DNA from: an uncultured Rhodospirillaceae bacterium
GTDB lineage: Bacteria; Pseudomonadota; Alphaproteobacteria; UBA8366; GCA-2717185
Length of the DNA stretch: 44,743 bases
Direction: 5' to 3'
NCBI GenBank assembly: GCA_913044215.1
Contig: CAJWOT010000004.1
Location: 1-44,743, forward strand
The position numbers and the translations under genes are program-made. Position 1 is the first letter of the stretch; the number at the start of each line of letters is the position of its first letter. Positions 33,474 through 42,193 of this stretch are shown here, piece after piece. Below the pieces are notes generated by a model, which ran no database searches, was not told the origin of the DNA, and worked only from the letters and a program-made list of their open reading frames with translations.

Positions 33474-34312
33474 TCAGTACACGGCACCCAGCCATAGACT
33501 TGGCTAAGACTGCCACCCATCAGCATCGCACGTTCACCCTCGGTCAGCCGGTCGGTGATACGGAACGGCTCCACCCCATCGCGGTAGCTCACCATGTTGA
33601 TCGCTCGGGTCCAGTCAGTACCCCACAGACAGCGCTCGAAACCGAAGGCGTCGAAGACACGCGCCAGTGGATCCCAGATATCGTCGTGCGGAAAGGGTTG
33701 GCGCGACAGGGTGCACGCACCGGTCACCTTGACGACGATATTATCGTGTGGCGCCAGCGCCAACAGGTCCGGCAAAAAGGCGAACGGCTGTTCCGGGACC
33801 GGCGGGTGTTGTGGCTGCTTTATCCCCAAGTGATCAACCACGATGCGAGTGTTGGGGTGGCGTGCCGCCATCTGGGCGACTTGCGGCAGTCGCCCGCTGC
33901 AGGCGAGGTTGAGTGGCAGCCCATGTCGGGCCGCCGCTTCGCAAATGCGATGGATACCGGGATCGTCGGCGGCTTCCGAAACTCCAGACCGCATCATGAT
34001 GCGCACGCCGACCGTCCCATCGCGCGCCGCCCAGTCGGCAATCGTCTCCGCTGCGGAACTGTCGTCCGGGTCGATCGGTTTGACCAGCGCAAAGCGATCC
34101 GGATGTGAAGCGTGCACGTCGATCGCGTAGCTGTCGTCGTAGCGATACATGGTCCAGACTGACACCAGGATCGCGCCGTTAACCCCAACATCGTCCATCG
34201 CTTTGACCATGTCGTCACCGGTGACCTCCGGCGGCCCGGTAAGCACCTCAACCCATGGCCGGCCCGAATGGTCCCGTTCATAACAATGTACCTGCGCGTC
34301 GATGATCGGCAT
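33470..34312 (-). CDS. Amidohydrolase family protein (2-pyrone-4,6-dicarboxylate hydrolase-like), paralogue
   Basis: A 280-residue TIM-barrel hydrolase very similar to the one at 7456-8295: M-P-I-I-D-A-Q-V-H-C-Y, R-F-A-L-V-K-P-I-D-P-D-D, R-I-V-V-D-H-L-G, C-L-W-G-T-D-W-T-R. The start at 34310-34312 has GGAGG 5 nt upstream. In both copies the first-strand metal motif is Q-V-H, as in the LigI branch that can act without metal. Probable substrates are lactones or cyclic acids. The stop overlaps that of the convergent TauD gene. Confidence 0.88.
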   Translation of the reverse strand: MPIIDAQVHCYERDHSGRPWVEVLTGPPEVTGDDMVKAMDDVGVNGAILVSVWTMYRYDDSYAIDVHASHPDRFALVKPIDPDDSSAAETIADWAARDGTVGVRIMMRSGVSEAADDPGIHRICEAAARHGLPLNLACSGRLPQVAQMAARHPNTRIVVDHLGIKQPQHPPVPEQPFAFLPDLLALAPHDNIVVKVTGACTLSRQPFPHDDIWDPLARVFDAFGFERCLWGTDWTRAINMVSYRDGVEPFRITDRLTEGERAMLMGGSLSQVYGWVPCTD

Positions 34313-34451
34313 CTCAACCTCCTCTATTTTTCTCTCCTTCAGCGTAGCACCCAAAGTCAGTCCCGCAATTGACCCGTGTAAACTTGGCCTGAGAAGCCCG
34401 CTGCCGTAACATCGAGCTCAAACTGAACACCGTTATACGAAGGGGACCGCC

Positions 34452-35567
34452 ATGCGCCTCGGCATGTTCATGCAACCAGTCCACGATCCAAAACGCGACC
34501 TGACCCAAGTTCTGGAAGAGGACCGCCAGACGGTTCTAATGGCCGACCGACTTGGTTATCACGAAGTCTGGGTCGGCGAGCACACCGCTGCGACGTCGGA
34601 GCCCATCACTGACCCTATGGTGTTCCTCGCCACGCTGTTGGGCGAAACCAAGCAGATCAAGATGGGAACGGGCGTCTATTGCCTGCCGCACCACCATCCT
34701 TCGCGGATCGCCGGTCAGGCGGCGCTGTTCGACCATCTGTCCAAGGGCCGGTTCCAGATGGGCATCGGCAATGGCAGCCTGTCCTCAGACGTGGAGTTGT
34801 TCGAAGTCGGCGGCGACACCGACCGTGGCGCCATGGTGCGCGAGTCGATCGAGCATATCCTGGCGATCTGGGACGGCGAGCCGCCCTACTCCCGCGAGGG
34901 TGAATTCTGGAACGTAAAGATCGAGGATACTGGCCGGGTCGATTATGGCGTCGGCTGTTTCATTAAACCCTATCAGCAGCCGCATCCGCCGATCGCGATC
35001 TCGATCATGTCGCCGAATTCCAGCAGCGCGCGCATGGCCGGCGAGGAAGGCTGGATTCCGATCTCCGGCGCAGCCTTCCTACACCCGCGTTACACGGCAA
35101 GCCACTGGCAGGCCTACCAGAAAGGTTGCGAGGCCGCGGGCCGGGCGGCCGACCCGGATATCTGGCGCGTCTCGCGCAATATCATCGTCGCCCCCACAGA
35201 CCAGGAAGCGCATGACTACATCTTGGACCCGGACGGGCCGGTGAGCTTCTGGTTCCGCTACCTGCTGTCCTCGCTGAAGGCGCGCGGCCTGCTCGCCTTC
35301 GTGGCACCCGAAGGCCATCCCGACCCGGACACGATTACCTGGCAGGAAGTGGCCGAGTACCAGGTCGCCTGGGGCTCGCCCGCCACGGTCACCGACAAGC
35401 TGGTGGCGCTGCGCGACCAGACCGGCCCGTTCGGCGTGCTGACCGCCATGGCGCTGGAATGGAGCCCCGCATTCGGCGAGCAGACCATGACCCTGCTGGC
35501 CAACGAGGTGATGCCGGTCTTCGCCCAGCACGCCGACGCGACAAATGTCGCCAGCGCGGCGGAATAG
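34452..35567 (+). CDS. LLM-class (luciferase-like) flavin-dependent oxidoreductase
   Basis: A 371-residue protein of the bacterial luciferase-like TIM-barrel family. M-R-L-G-M-F-M-Q-P at strand 1, the E-V-W-V-G-E-H-T segment near residue 40, G-T-G-V-Y-C-L-P-H-H-H-P near 80 and F-Q-M-G-I-G-N-G near 110 are typical F420/FMN-binding features of the FMN monooxygenase branch. Members use reduced flavin supplied by a separate reductase to oxidise alkanes, sulfonates or aromatic compounds. It is the first of a three-gene plus-strand operon and lies 42 nt ahead of a second LLM protein. Confidence 0.91.
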   Translation: MRLGMFMQPVHDPKRDLTQVLEEDRQTVLMADRLGYHEVWVGEHTAATSEPITDPMVFLATLLGETKQIKMGTGVYCLPHHHPSRIAGQAALFDHLSKGRFQMGIGNGSLSSDVELFEVGGDTDRGAMVRESIEHILAIWDGEPPYSREGEFWNVKIEDTGRVDYGVGCFIKPYQQPHPPIAISIMSPNSSSARMAGEEGWIPISGAAFLHPRYTASHWQAYQKGCEAAGRAADPDIWRVSRNIIVAPTDQEAHDYILDPDGPVSFWFRYLLSSLKARGLLAFVAPEGHPDPDTITWQEVAEYQVAWGSPATVTDKLVALRDQTGPFGVLTAMALEWSPAFGEQTMTLLANEVMPVFAQHADATNVASAAE

Positions 35568-35609
35568 CGCGCGAACGGCCGAAAAGTATAGCAAGGAAGG
35601 AGACGCCCG

Positions 35610-36701
35610 ATGGATGTCGGCATGATGATGTTGTTCACCAACTATGGCTGGGACGACTGTTCAGACGGAAGGGTCTGGGAAGAAGAGTTACGACTGGCCG
35701 CCATCGCAGCGGATTCCGGCTTCGATTGCCTGTGGTCGGCGGAGCATCACTTCAACGACTATTCCTTCGTGCCGGACAACATGCACTTGATGTCGCATCT
35801 TTGCGCACTGTATCCGCATATGGATGTGGGCACGGCAGCGGTCATCCTGCCCTGGCACGATCCACTGCGGGTGGCGGAGAATGCCGCCGTTCTCGACCTG
35901 TTGAGCAAAGGCAAGCTACGACTCGGCTTCGGACGCGGGCTGGCGCGGCGCGAGTTCGAAGCGTTCCGGATCAGCATGGACGAGTCGCGCACCCGCTTCG
36001 ACGAAGCGGCGCCGATGATCGTCGAAGCACTTAAGTCTGGCTTCATCGAAGGCGACGGACCGCACTACAAGCAGCCGCGCACCGAGATCCGGCCGCGGCC
36101 GCAGCATTCTTTCGACAACCGCATCTACGCCGTCGCTTCCAGCGAGGATTCGGTGAAGTCCGCCGCCAAGCTGGGTGCGCATGTGGTGATGTTCGCCGAT
36201 CGGCCCTGGGAGATGCGTCTGCCGGTGATCGAAAAGGGCCGCGAGATGCATCGCGAAATCCACGGCACCGAGCCGCCGACGATCATGCTAACCGAGTTCG
36301 TCATCTGCGGCACCGATCTGGAGGCCTGCGAAGAAGAGGCGCGGCAGTATCAAGGCAAGTTCGTCGAGAGCAACTTCTACCATTACGAATTCCTCGGCGA
36401 GCATTTCGCGACGGTGAAGGGTTACGATTCCTACCAACAGAAAGCCGCTATCGCGAAGGAAGCGGGCATGGGCGGCGCCGTCGACGGCTTCATGAAGGCG
36501 GCAAGCTGGGGCACCCCGGACAAGATCCTGCGCGGCCTGGAGGAACGCCACGCCCTGATCGGCGATTTCGAGCTCAACGTCGCCTTCCGCTTCGGCGGCA
36601 CCCCCTACGATGTCTGCGAGCGCGGCATCAAGCTGTTCGCCAAGGAAGTCTTGCCGGTGCTGAAGAGCTGGGGACCGGCGAAGGCGGCAGCCGCGGAGTA
36701 G
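35610..36701 (+). CDS. LLM-class (luciferase-like) flavin-dependent oxidoreductase
   Basis: A 363-residue luciferase-like protein, clearly related to but different from the one upstream: M-D-V-G-M-M-M-L-F-T-N-Y, C-L-W-S-A-E-H-H-F-N-D-Y, L-P-W-H-D-P-L-R-V-A-E, L-R-L-G-F-G-R-G-L-A. The E-H-H-F segment is close to bacterial luciferase alpha-chain relatives. Two adjacent LLM genes could encode a heterodimer, as in LuxA/LuxB. AAGGAGA precedes the ATG. The next gene follows after 4 nt. Confidence 0.91.
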   Translation: MDVGMMMLFTNYGWDDCSDGRVWEEELRLAAIAADSGFDCLWSAEHHFNDYSFVPDNMHLMSHLCALYPHMDVGTAAVILPWHDPLRVAENAAVLDLLSKGKLRLGFGRGLARREFEAFRISMDESRTRFDEAAPMIVEALKSGFIEGDGPHYKQPRTEIRPRPQHSFDNRIYAVASSEDSVKSAAKLGAHVVMFADRPWEMRLPVIEKGREMHREIHGTEPPTIMLTEFVICGTDLEACEEEARQYQGKFVESNFYHYEFLGEHFATVKGYDSYQQKAAIAKEAGMGGAVDGFMKAASWGTPDKILRGLEERHALIGDFELNVAFRFGGTPYDVCERGIKLFAKEVLPVLKSWGPAKAAAAE

Positions 36702-36705
36702 GTCC

Positions 36706-37863
36706 GTGACTGCGGACCGTATCCTCACCACCCATGCCGGCAGCCTGCCACGGCCGCCGCGGCTGGTCGAACTCTACGCCGCAAGGGTCGCGGGCGAGCC
36801 GGTCGACGAGGCGGAGCTGGTGCGCGAGGGCAAGGCGGCGACTCGCTGGGTTGTCGAGCGCCAGCGCGAGGCCGGCATCGATATCCCAAGCGACGGCGAG
36901 CAACTGCGTGAGGCCTTCTTCCTCTACGTCCAGCGCCGTATGACCGGTTTCTCCGGCGTCTGGCAACGACCGGCGCGCACCGAACTGGACGACTATCCGG
37001 AGTTTGCCGCCCGAATGCGAAAGGGTCTGGAAGGACAGGTCGCGGTCAGCAATTTCGAGCCGCCGAAGGCGACCGGCCCCGTCGCCTACGCCGATCCCGA
37101 CGCCAACAAGGCGGAGCTCGACACGTTCGCCGCGGCGCTGAAGAACGCCGGGGGCGACTTCGAGGACGCTTTCATGACCGCCCCCTCGCCCGGTATCGTC
37201 GCCACGGCGATGAAGAACGAGCATTACGACAGCGAGGACGCGTATCTCGACGCGCTGGCGGAGGCGCTGCGGATCGAATACGAAGCGGCGCATCAGCACG
37301 GCTATCTGCTACAGATCGACGCGCCGGACCTGGCGATGGAGCGGCACTTCTCCTACGCCAGCCACTCCCTCGATACCTTCGTCGATTTTGTCGAACGGGT
37401 CATCGCGCGGATCAACGCAGCGCTGCGCAACGTGCCACGCAAGCGGGTGCGGCTGCATGTCTGCTGGGGCAACTACGAGTCGCCGCACGACAAGGACGTG
37501 GCGCTGGAGGCGGTCTTGCCGGCGATCCTTCAGGCCAATGTCGGCGCCTTCCTGCTGCCCTTCGCCAATCCGCGCCACCAGCACGAGATCAAGCTGTTCC
37601 GCGACGCGCCACTTGGCGCCGACCAGTCGCTGATAGTCGGCGTCATCGACACACAGACCGCCTTCGTCGAACATCCGGAGACTATCGCCGACCGGTTGGA
37701 ACGGGCGGCGGAGATGGTCGGCGACCCGGCCCGCATCCAGGCCGGCACCGATTGCGGCTTCGATACCTCCGCGGGCATGGGCCGCCTGACCCCTGACGTG
37801 GTGTGGGCCAAGCTCAAGGCAATGCAGGACGGCGCGCGGCTTGCCAGCGAACGGCTGTTTTAG
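36706..37863 (+). CDS. Cobalamin-independent methionine synthase II family protein (MetE C-terminal-like)
   Basis: A 385-residue barrel of the MetE C-terminal domain family with GTG start. I-L-T-T-H-A-G-S-L-P-R-P at the N-terminus is the family signature; zinc ligands are likely the His/Cys of V-R-L-H-V-C-W-G-N-Y and the Cys of A-G-T-D-C-G-F. It lacks the N-terminal half of true MetE, so it is not a stand-alone methionine synthase. Such proteins transfer methyl or other groups to or from thiols. Placed 4 nt after two flavin monooxygenases, it probably handles their product or a methylated substrate (inference). Confidence 0.9.
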   Translation: MTADRILTTHAGSLPRPPRLVELYAARVAGEPVDEAELVREGKAATRWVVERQREAGIDIPSDGEQLREAFFLYVQRRMTGFSGVWQRPARTELDDYPEFAARMRKGLEGQVAVSNFEPPKATGPVAYADPDANKAELDTFAAALKNAGGDFEDAFMTAPSPGIVATAMKNEHYDSEDAYLDALAEALRIEYEAAHQHGYLLQIDAPDLAMERHFSYASHSLDTFVDFVERVIARINAALRNVPRKRVRLHVCWGNYESPHDKDVALEAVLPAILQANVGAFLLPFANPRHQHEIKLFRDAPLGADQSLIVGVIDTQTAFVEHPETIADRLERAAEMVGDPARIQAGTDCGFDTSAGMGRLTPDVVWAKLKAMQDGARLASERLF

Positions 37864-37869
37864 CGCAGG

Positions 37870-38421
37870 TTAGTCCGTGATTCCCGCCTCGCGGCGCATC
37901 TTGAAAACCGGATCGTCCGGGCTGCGCTGCTGCTGCGTCCAGTCCGGCTTGATCGCCGGGGCCTTACCGGTGAAGACACGGGTCGATTCGAACACGCAGA
38001 TACGGTTGGCGATCAGCCAGGGCCCGCCGTCGCGGCGCTCCACCCGGTCCACATAGCGGCCATAGGCCGAAATCTGCATCGGATCGGCGCCGTCGCCTGC
38101 TCCGTAGGCCTTCTGGCCCTGTGCGTCCAGGGTATGCGCGGTCATGAAATAGGTCTCGCTGACCGCGAGCGTGTCCGAGGCGAACTCGATCAAACAGTTA
38201 CCGAGGAAATGCATGCATTGCGGCAGCGGTCCGACCTTCTCGCTGGCGAAAGCGATGAATCCCGGCACATCGCCGACGAATTCGCCGTGATCATCGCGCG
38301 CATCCGGATGATAGACCGCGCGCACCATCTCCCAATCACCACGGTCGACGCCACGCGCGTAACGCATCATCAAATCGCGGATTTCCTCACGGTCGATGAC
38401 CTGCTGCATCGTCAAACCCAT
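37870..38421 (-). CDS. NTF2-like / SnoaL-like protein
   Basis: A 183-residue protein opening M-G-L-T-M-Q-Q-V-I-D-R-E-E-I-R-D-L-M-M-R-Y-A, followed by R-G-V-D-R-G-D-W and V-Y-H-P-D-A, the pattern of SnoaL-like polyketide cyclases and ring-hydroxylating-dioxygenase beta subunits. A-Y-G-R-Y-V-D-R-V-E-R-R follows near residue 125. The function could be isomerase, dehydratase or binding protein. A G-rich site (AAGGGGGGG) precedes the ATG. It is the last of a minus-strand group behind PdxA and a small membrane protein. Confidence 0.84.
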   Translation of the reverse strand: MGLTMQQVIDREEIRDLMMRYARGVDRGDWEMVRAVYHPDARDDHGEFVGDVPGFIAFASEKVGPLPQCMHFLGNCLIEFASDTLAVSETYFMTAHTLDAQGQKAYGAGDGADPMQISAYGRYVDRVERRDGGPWLIANRICVFESTRVFTGKAPAIKPDWTQQQRSPDDPVFKMRREAGITD

Positions 38422-38444
38422 GGCACCCCCCCTTCACGTATAGG

Positions 38445-38705
38445 TTATTTAGCGAGTGGCGGCGCGTCCGGTTCGAACCAGGAATCGACATATTGTTCGA
38501 GCACGCAATAGATCGAACAGTCGAAGCTGGCCCGACCCCACGGCGCGATGATCGCGATCGCCAACGCCCCGCCCAGCACGATGACGACGGTGAGATATGT
38601 CAACGCCACCCCGGTCGACTTGAGCGCATCCAGCCACAATGGCTCGCCGAACTCCGTCTTCCGGCTGATCCCGCCGCCTTCGCTATCCGGTTTCTCTTCG
38701 CTCAT
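38445..38705 (-). CDS. Small single-span membrane protein
   Basis: An 86-residue protein with an acidic N-terminal half (M-S-E-E-K-P-D-S-E-G-G-G), one membrane segment (about residues 31-53, V-A-L-T-Y-L-T-V-V-I-V-L-G-G-A-L-A-I-A) and a C-terminal tail with two cysteines (F-D-C-S-I-Y-C-V-L) and W-F-E-P. I do not know the family. The start is the ATG at 38703-38705; the ribosome binding site is weak. It lies 52 nt after PdxA and 23 nt before the NTF2-like gene. Confidence 0.6.
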   Translation of the reverse strand: MSEEKPDSEGGGISRKTEFGEPLWLDALKSTGVALTYLTVVIVLGGALAIAIIAPWGRASFDCSIYCVLEQYVDSWFEPDAPPLAK

Positions 38706-38757
38706 GACGGCAGAGTGGCCCACGGTCCCGTTCTTCGCAAGCACGACAACAGCATGC

Positions 38758-39789
38758 TCACGCCGCCCGCCCCTCATAGAGCGCGCGATTGCGCGCGATC
38801 TTCGCGGCCAGCGCAACGCCGCGGGCGAGCGGCTGCGGGTTGGCTTTGCCCTGGCCGACAATGTCGTAGGCTGTGCCGTGCGCGGTGGTGACCGTCGGGA
38901 CCGGGGAGCCGCCATGGATGACCACGCCGCGGTCGAATTCCAGCAGCTTGTTAGCGATCTGGCATTGGTCGTGATACATGGCGACGATGCCGTTCGTGCC
39001 CTTTTGCTTGGCATCGATAAAGACGATATCGGCGGAGAGCGGGCCATCGACCTGGATACCGTCGCCTCGCGCCCGCTCGATCGCCGGGATGATGGCGTCG
39101 ACCTCCTCGGTGCCGCACAGCCCACCCTCGCCGCAATGCGGGTTGTAGCCAGCGACGGAAATCCGTGGGCTATCGACACCGGTGGCGGACAGGGAACGGT
39201 GCAGCAGATCGATGATCGCGTGCACCCGATCGGTGGTGAGATATTTGTGCACGTCCTTCATCGGCACGTGGGAGGTGACGCGCGCGACCCAGAGATGGTC
39301 GAGGATATTGAGTTCCGAGAAGATGCCGTCATAGCCGAGATGGCTGGTGCAGAAGTCCATCCCATCGCGAAACTTGAACCCGGCCAGGTTCATCGCCTTC
39401 TTGTTCATCGGCGCATAGGCCACCGAGTCGATCTTGCCGGCAACGACAAGATCGAGCGCGTGCGCCAGGATTCGCATGGTGTGCCCGCCTGCCATTTCGT
39501 TCGCCGTACCTTCCGACAAGGCTGCGAAATCGAGCGGTTCGACCGGTACGGGCAGGAAGGGGGTTGTGGGCGCGGCGAAGTCAAACGCGGCCACGTCGTC
39601 CCGCACCTGCAGGTCGAGAGTCACGCCCATGCGCCCCACCTCGCGCTCCAGCACCGCCCGATCGCCGACGACGACCACATCCGCGCCCGGATCGAAAGCA
39701 GGGTCCGCCAGCAGTTTCACGACAAGTTCCGGACCGATGCCGGACGGATCGCCGAGCAGCAGCCCGACCTTGGGTTTGGATACGCTCAC
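38758..39789 (-). CDS. PdxA-family dehydrogenase (4-hydroxythreonine-4-phosphate dehydrogenase-like)
   Basis: A 343-residue isocitrate-dehydrogenase-fold enzyme. G-L-L-L-G-D-P-S-G-I-G-P-E at the start, Y-N-P-H-C-G-E-G-G-L-C-G near residue 213, M-Y-H-D-Q near 270 and H-G-T-A-Y-D-I-V-G-Q-G near 307 are PdxA signatures. The usual D-Q-G-Q segment reads D-Q-C-Q, and the family branch resembles PdxA2 of sugar-acid catabolism rather than vitamin B6 synthesis. It oxidises a phosphorylated hydroxy acid with NAD and a divalent metal. The start is GTG with AGAGG 6 nt upstream. Confidence 0.88.
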   Translation of the reverse strand: MSVSKPKVGLLLGDPSGIGPELVVKLLADPAFDPGADVVVVGDRAVLEREVGRMGVTLDLQVRDDVAAFDFAAPTTPFLPVPVEPLDFAALSEGTANEMAGGHTMRILAHALDLVVAGKIDSVAYAPMNKKAMNLAGFKFRDGMDFCTSHLGYDGIFSELNILDHLWVARVTSHVPMKDVHKYLTTDRVHAIIDLLHRSLSATGVDSPRISVAGYNPHCGEGGLCGTEEVDAIIPAIERARGDGIQVDGPLSADIVFIDAKQKGTNGIVAMYHDQCQIANKLLEFDRGVVIHGGSPVPTVTTAHGTAYDIVGQGKANPQPLARGVALAAKIARNRALYEGRAA

Positions 39790-40035
39790 GGGATGCCTCT
39801 TTGACTGGCCGGTTCAAGTTCAGACTCTATTGTGCAGAGCGGTGCGGATCAGGTCAGCCCCGGACATCAACGTCAAGGCGCTGGCGACCGTTTCACTTTA
39901 AAGAGAATTGCAGGCTATTTCTTCGGAAACGGAATGACGACGGCGCTCTTGGGCGCCGCAGCACCAAAATTTTTCTCGATGGCCTTCAACGCTTCGTCCA
40001 TAGCGGCCTGTTCTGTCTCAAACCGGCAGGTCCGC
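39790..40035. other. Intergenic region upstream of PdxA
   Basis: About 245 bases without a supported gene. It should contain the PdxA promoter (minus strand). A 27-codon minus-strand frame (about 39917-40000) has no ribosome binding site and is not called. Confidence 0.45.
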
Positions 40036-40960
40036 CTTCCCGCTGATCCTGCCCGATATCGCGACCGAGGCTGCGGCTGCTTCGGACCAAGCGGCGGAAA
40101 GAATGCAGTACAGGCCGCTGATGGGCCTGGATGATTTGCGCGACAGCATCGCCGCTTATGCAGGCTAGGACGGCGTCCGATGCGACCGCGAGAATATTCT
40201 GGTCACCAACGGCACCAAACATGCGACCGAACTGGCTGTTCGGGTCTTCACCGATGTCGGTGACCGCATCATTGTCAGTGCCCCAACTATATGACCACGT
40301 TGCAGACCTTTCGAAATCACGGCCTGAACCTGCTCGCAATTCCACAAGACGATGAAGGGCTCGATGCCGAAACTGCTGTTCGACGTGCCGGATTTTCACA
40401 ACCCGACCAGGATCGCCATGTCGCTTGCCCGGCGCCAGCGCTTGCTGACGCTGGCGTATGAATTCGGGTTCGTCATCGTCGAGGACGACCCCTACCGAAG
40501 GTTGCGCTTCGAGGGCACATCCGTTCGCCGATCAAATCCCTGGACGAGAACGGCATCGTCATCGCAGTCGGCACCGTATCGAAAACCCTGGCACCGGGTC
40601 GGCTGGGCGATCGCCGAACCCGAGATCGTCAAACGGATGGCATTGCAAAAATCCGATGGCGGATCCTCTCCATTCAGTCAGCGAATCGTGGCGGACCTGA
40701 TGCGATCCAACAGGAACTGCCGGAAGCCACGGTGTGCACGCCGCACGGCGACTATTTCCTGTAGCTCGAATTGCCGCAAGGCGTTTGCGAAGCGCGCCGT
40801 AGCGCATGGTGTGGAAGTCAGTTCCGGACGCGTTTGTTTTCCCGACAACGACCCGGGGCATTTTCAGCGCCTCGCCTACAGCTTCGTCGGCCCCGATCAA
40901 ATTCGGGCGGGTATCCGGCAACTCGGCACGGCGTACCGGGAAATCTCAGACGGATCCTGA
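40036..40960 (+). pseudogene. Decayed MocR/ARO8-type PLP aminotransferase
   Basis: Successive frames give F-P-L-I-L-P-D-I-A-T-E, Y-R-P-L-M-G-L-D-D-L-R-D-S-I, TAG, N-I-L-V-T-N-G-T-K-H-A-T-E, a frameshift, L-Q-T-F-R-N-H-G-L-N-L-L, another shift to P-D-F-H-N-P-T-R and V-I-V-E-D-D-P-Y-R-R-L-R-F-E, a shift through the catalytic-lysine region, and finally A-Y-S-F-V-G-P-D-Q-I-R-A-G-I-R-Q-L. This is the order of a 2-aminoadipate-type aminotransferase. Multiple stops and shifts make it dead; the N-terminal part is absent. Confidence 0.8.
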
Positions 40961-40975
40961 CGCCGGTATCGCGTT

Positions 40976-42175
40976 TTACCTCCGCTTGAGGGCGAACGAC
41001 AACCAGAGCGATAGCAAGAACACCGCCGCGCCCGCATGGAAGGCCGGAGCATAGGATTGCGCCGCATCGAAGATCGCGCCGCTCAGCACCGGGCCGCCCG
41101 CCCCGACGATCCCGACCAGCGCCAGTACCGCCCCCATCAGCGCGCCCGCGGACGCGGTGCCGAACAGAGCGACGCTCACCGTCGAGATCTGCGTCGACGC
41201 ACCGCCGACGAAGATGCCCAGAACGACCGACAACAGGTAGAGGCTTGTCGCTCCCTCGGCGAGCGCGAACGCCACCATCACCAGGGCCGAGATGCCGATC
41301 GACCAGCGATAGGCGGGCACCGCGCCGATGCGGTCGCACAGCATCCCCATCGCGATACGCCCGATGCAATTGCCGGCCCCGAACAGGGCGACGACGGCGG
41401 CCGCGCCGACGCTGTCGAGGCCTTTCTCGATCACGAAAGGCGCAATGTGGACATAGACGATGGCCCCGGCAAACCACCACAGACCGAGGGTGAGAGACAT
41501 TAGCCAGAACAGCCCGTCGCGCAGGAACGAGTCGGCTCCCTCAACACCCCCGCCGGGCGGCATGCCGCCGATGGCCGGACCGGCTCCCGTCGCGCCATAA
41601 GGCCGCATCCCCTTCCGGCCCGGATCGCGGGTCAAAAACAACGCCGCAAGCACGATCAGGCCACCGGATATTACGCCTAGCCAGAGATAGGCCTGCCGCC
41701 AGCCCAATTGCCCAATCAGCAGTTCGGCGAGCGGTGCCATGAAGAAGGTCCCGGCGCCGCCGCCCAATGTCGCAATGCTGATCGCGACACCGCGCCGCGC
41801 CTCAAACCAGCGCGAAATGGTCGCGACCAGCGGCGACCAGACCGCGCCCATGCCGATCGCCGACAACCCGCCATAGAGCGCGAAGAGTTGCCAGACCTCT
41901 GTAACGAGGGATCCCAGTCCGGTACCGAGGCCGAAAATCAGCCCACCCGCGACCACGGTCGGCCTTGGCCCGAAGCGATCGGCGCACCAGCCCATGGGAA
42001 ATCCGCAGATGCCATAGGCGATCAGTCCGACCGACATGGCGCCGGAGATCGCTGCGCGGCTCCAACCGAATTCCGCTGCCAGATGCTCATAGAAAAGGGT
42101 GAAGGAAAAGTAGGTGCCGTAGCCGCACACGCCGACCACCAGACAGGCGGCGACAATGACCCAGCCGAAATGCAC
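40976..42175 (-). CDS. MFS transporter
   Basis: A 399-residue major facilitator with about twelve hydrophobic segments. The start M-H-F-G-W-V-I-V-A-A-C and F-S-F-T-L-F-Y-E-H-L, and the loop motif G-W-C-A-D-R-F-G-P-R, match the monocarboxylate/oxalate-formate antiporter group. The second half has G-M-L-C-D-R-I-G. A central hydrophilic loop with G-G-M-P-P-G-G-G is typical. It starts 18 nt after the dehalogenase stop, so the two probably form one unit in which the transporter brings in the acid that the HAD enzyme uses. Confidence 0.88.
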   Translation of the reverse strand: MHFGWVIVAACLVVGVCGYGTYFSFTLFYEHLAAEFGWSRAAISGAMSVGLIAYGICGFPMGWCADRFGPRPTVVAGGLIFGLGTGLGSLVTEVWQLFALYGGLSAIGMGAVWSPLVATISRWFEARRGVAISIATLGGGAGTFFMAPLAELLIGQLGWRQAYLWLGVISGGLIVLAALFLTRDPGRKGMRPYGATGAGPAIGGMPPGGGVEGADSFLRDGLFWLMSLTLGLWWFAGAIVYVHIAPFVIEKGLDSVGAAAVVALFGAGNCIGRIAMGMLCDRIGAVPAYRWSIGISALVMVAFALAEGATSLYLLSVVLGIFVGGASTQISTVSVALFGTASAGALMGAVLALVGIVGAGGPVLSGAIFDAAQSYAPAFHAGAAVFLLSLWLSFALKRR

Positions 42176-42193
42176 CCCGCCCCCGCTCCGGCC

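Noticed and set aside
38460-38490. GGTTCGAACC-like sequence resembling a tRNA T-loop
   Set aside because: It lies inside the small membrane protein gene and no cloverleaf can be formed around it.
39917-40000. 27-codon minus-strand peptide before the aminotransferase remnant
   Set aside because: No ribosome binding site, no neighbouring context, and length too short to judge.
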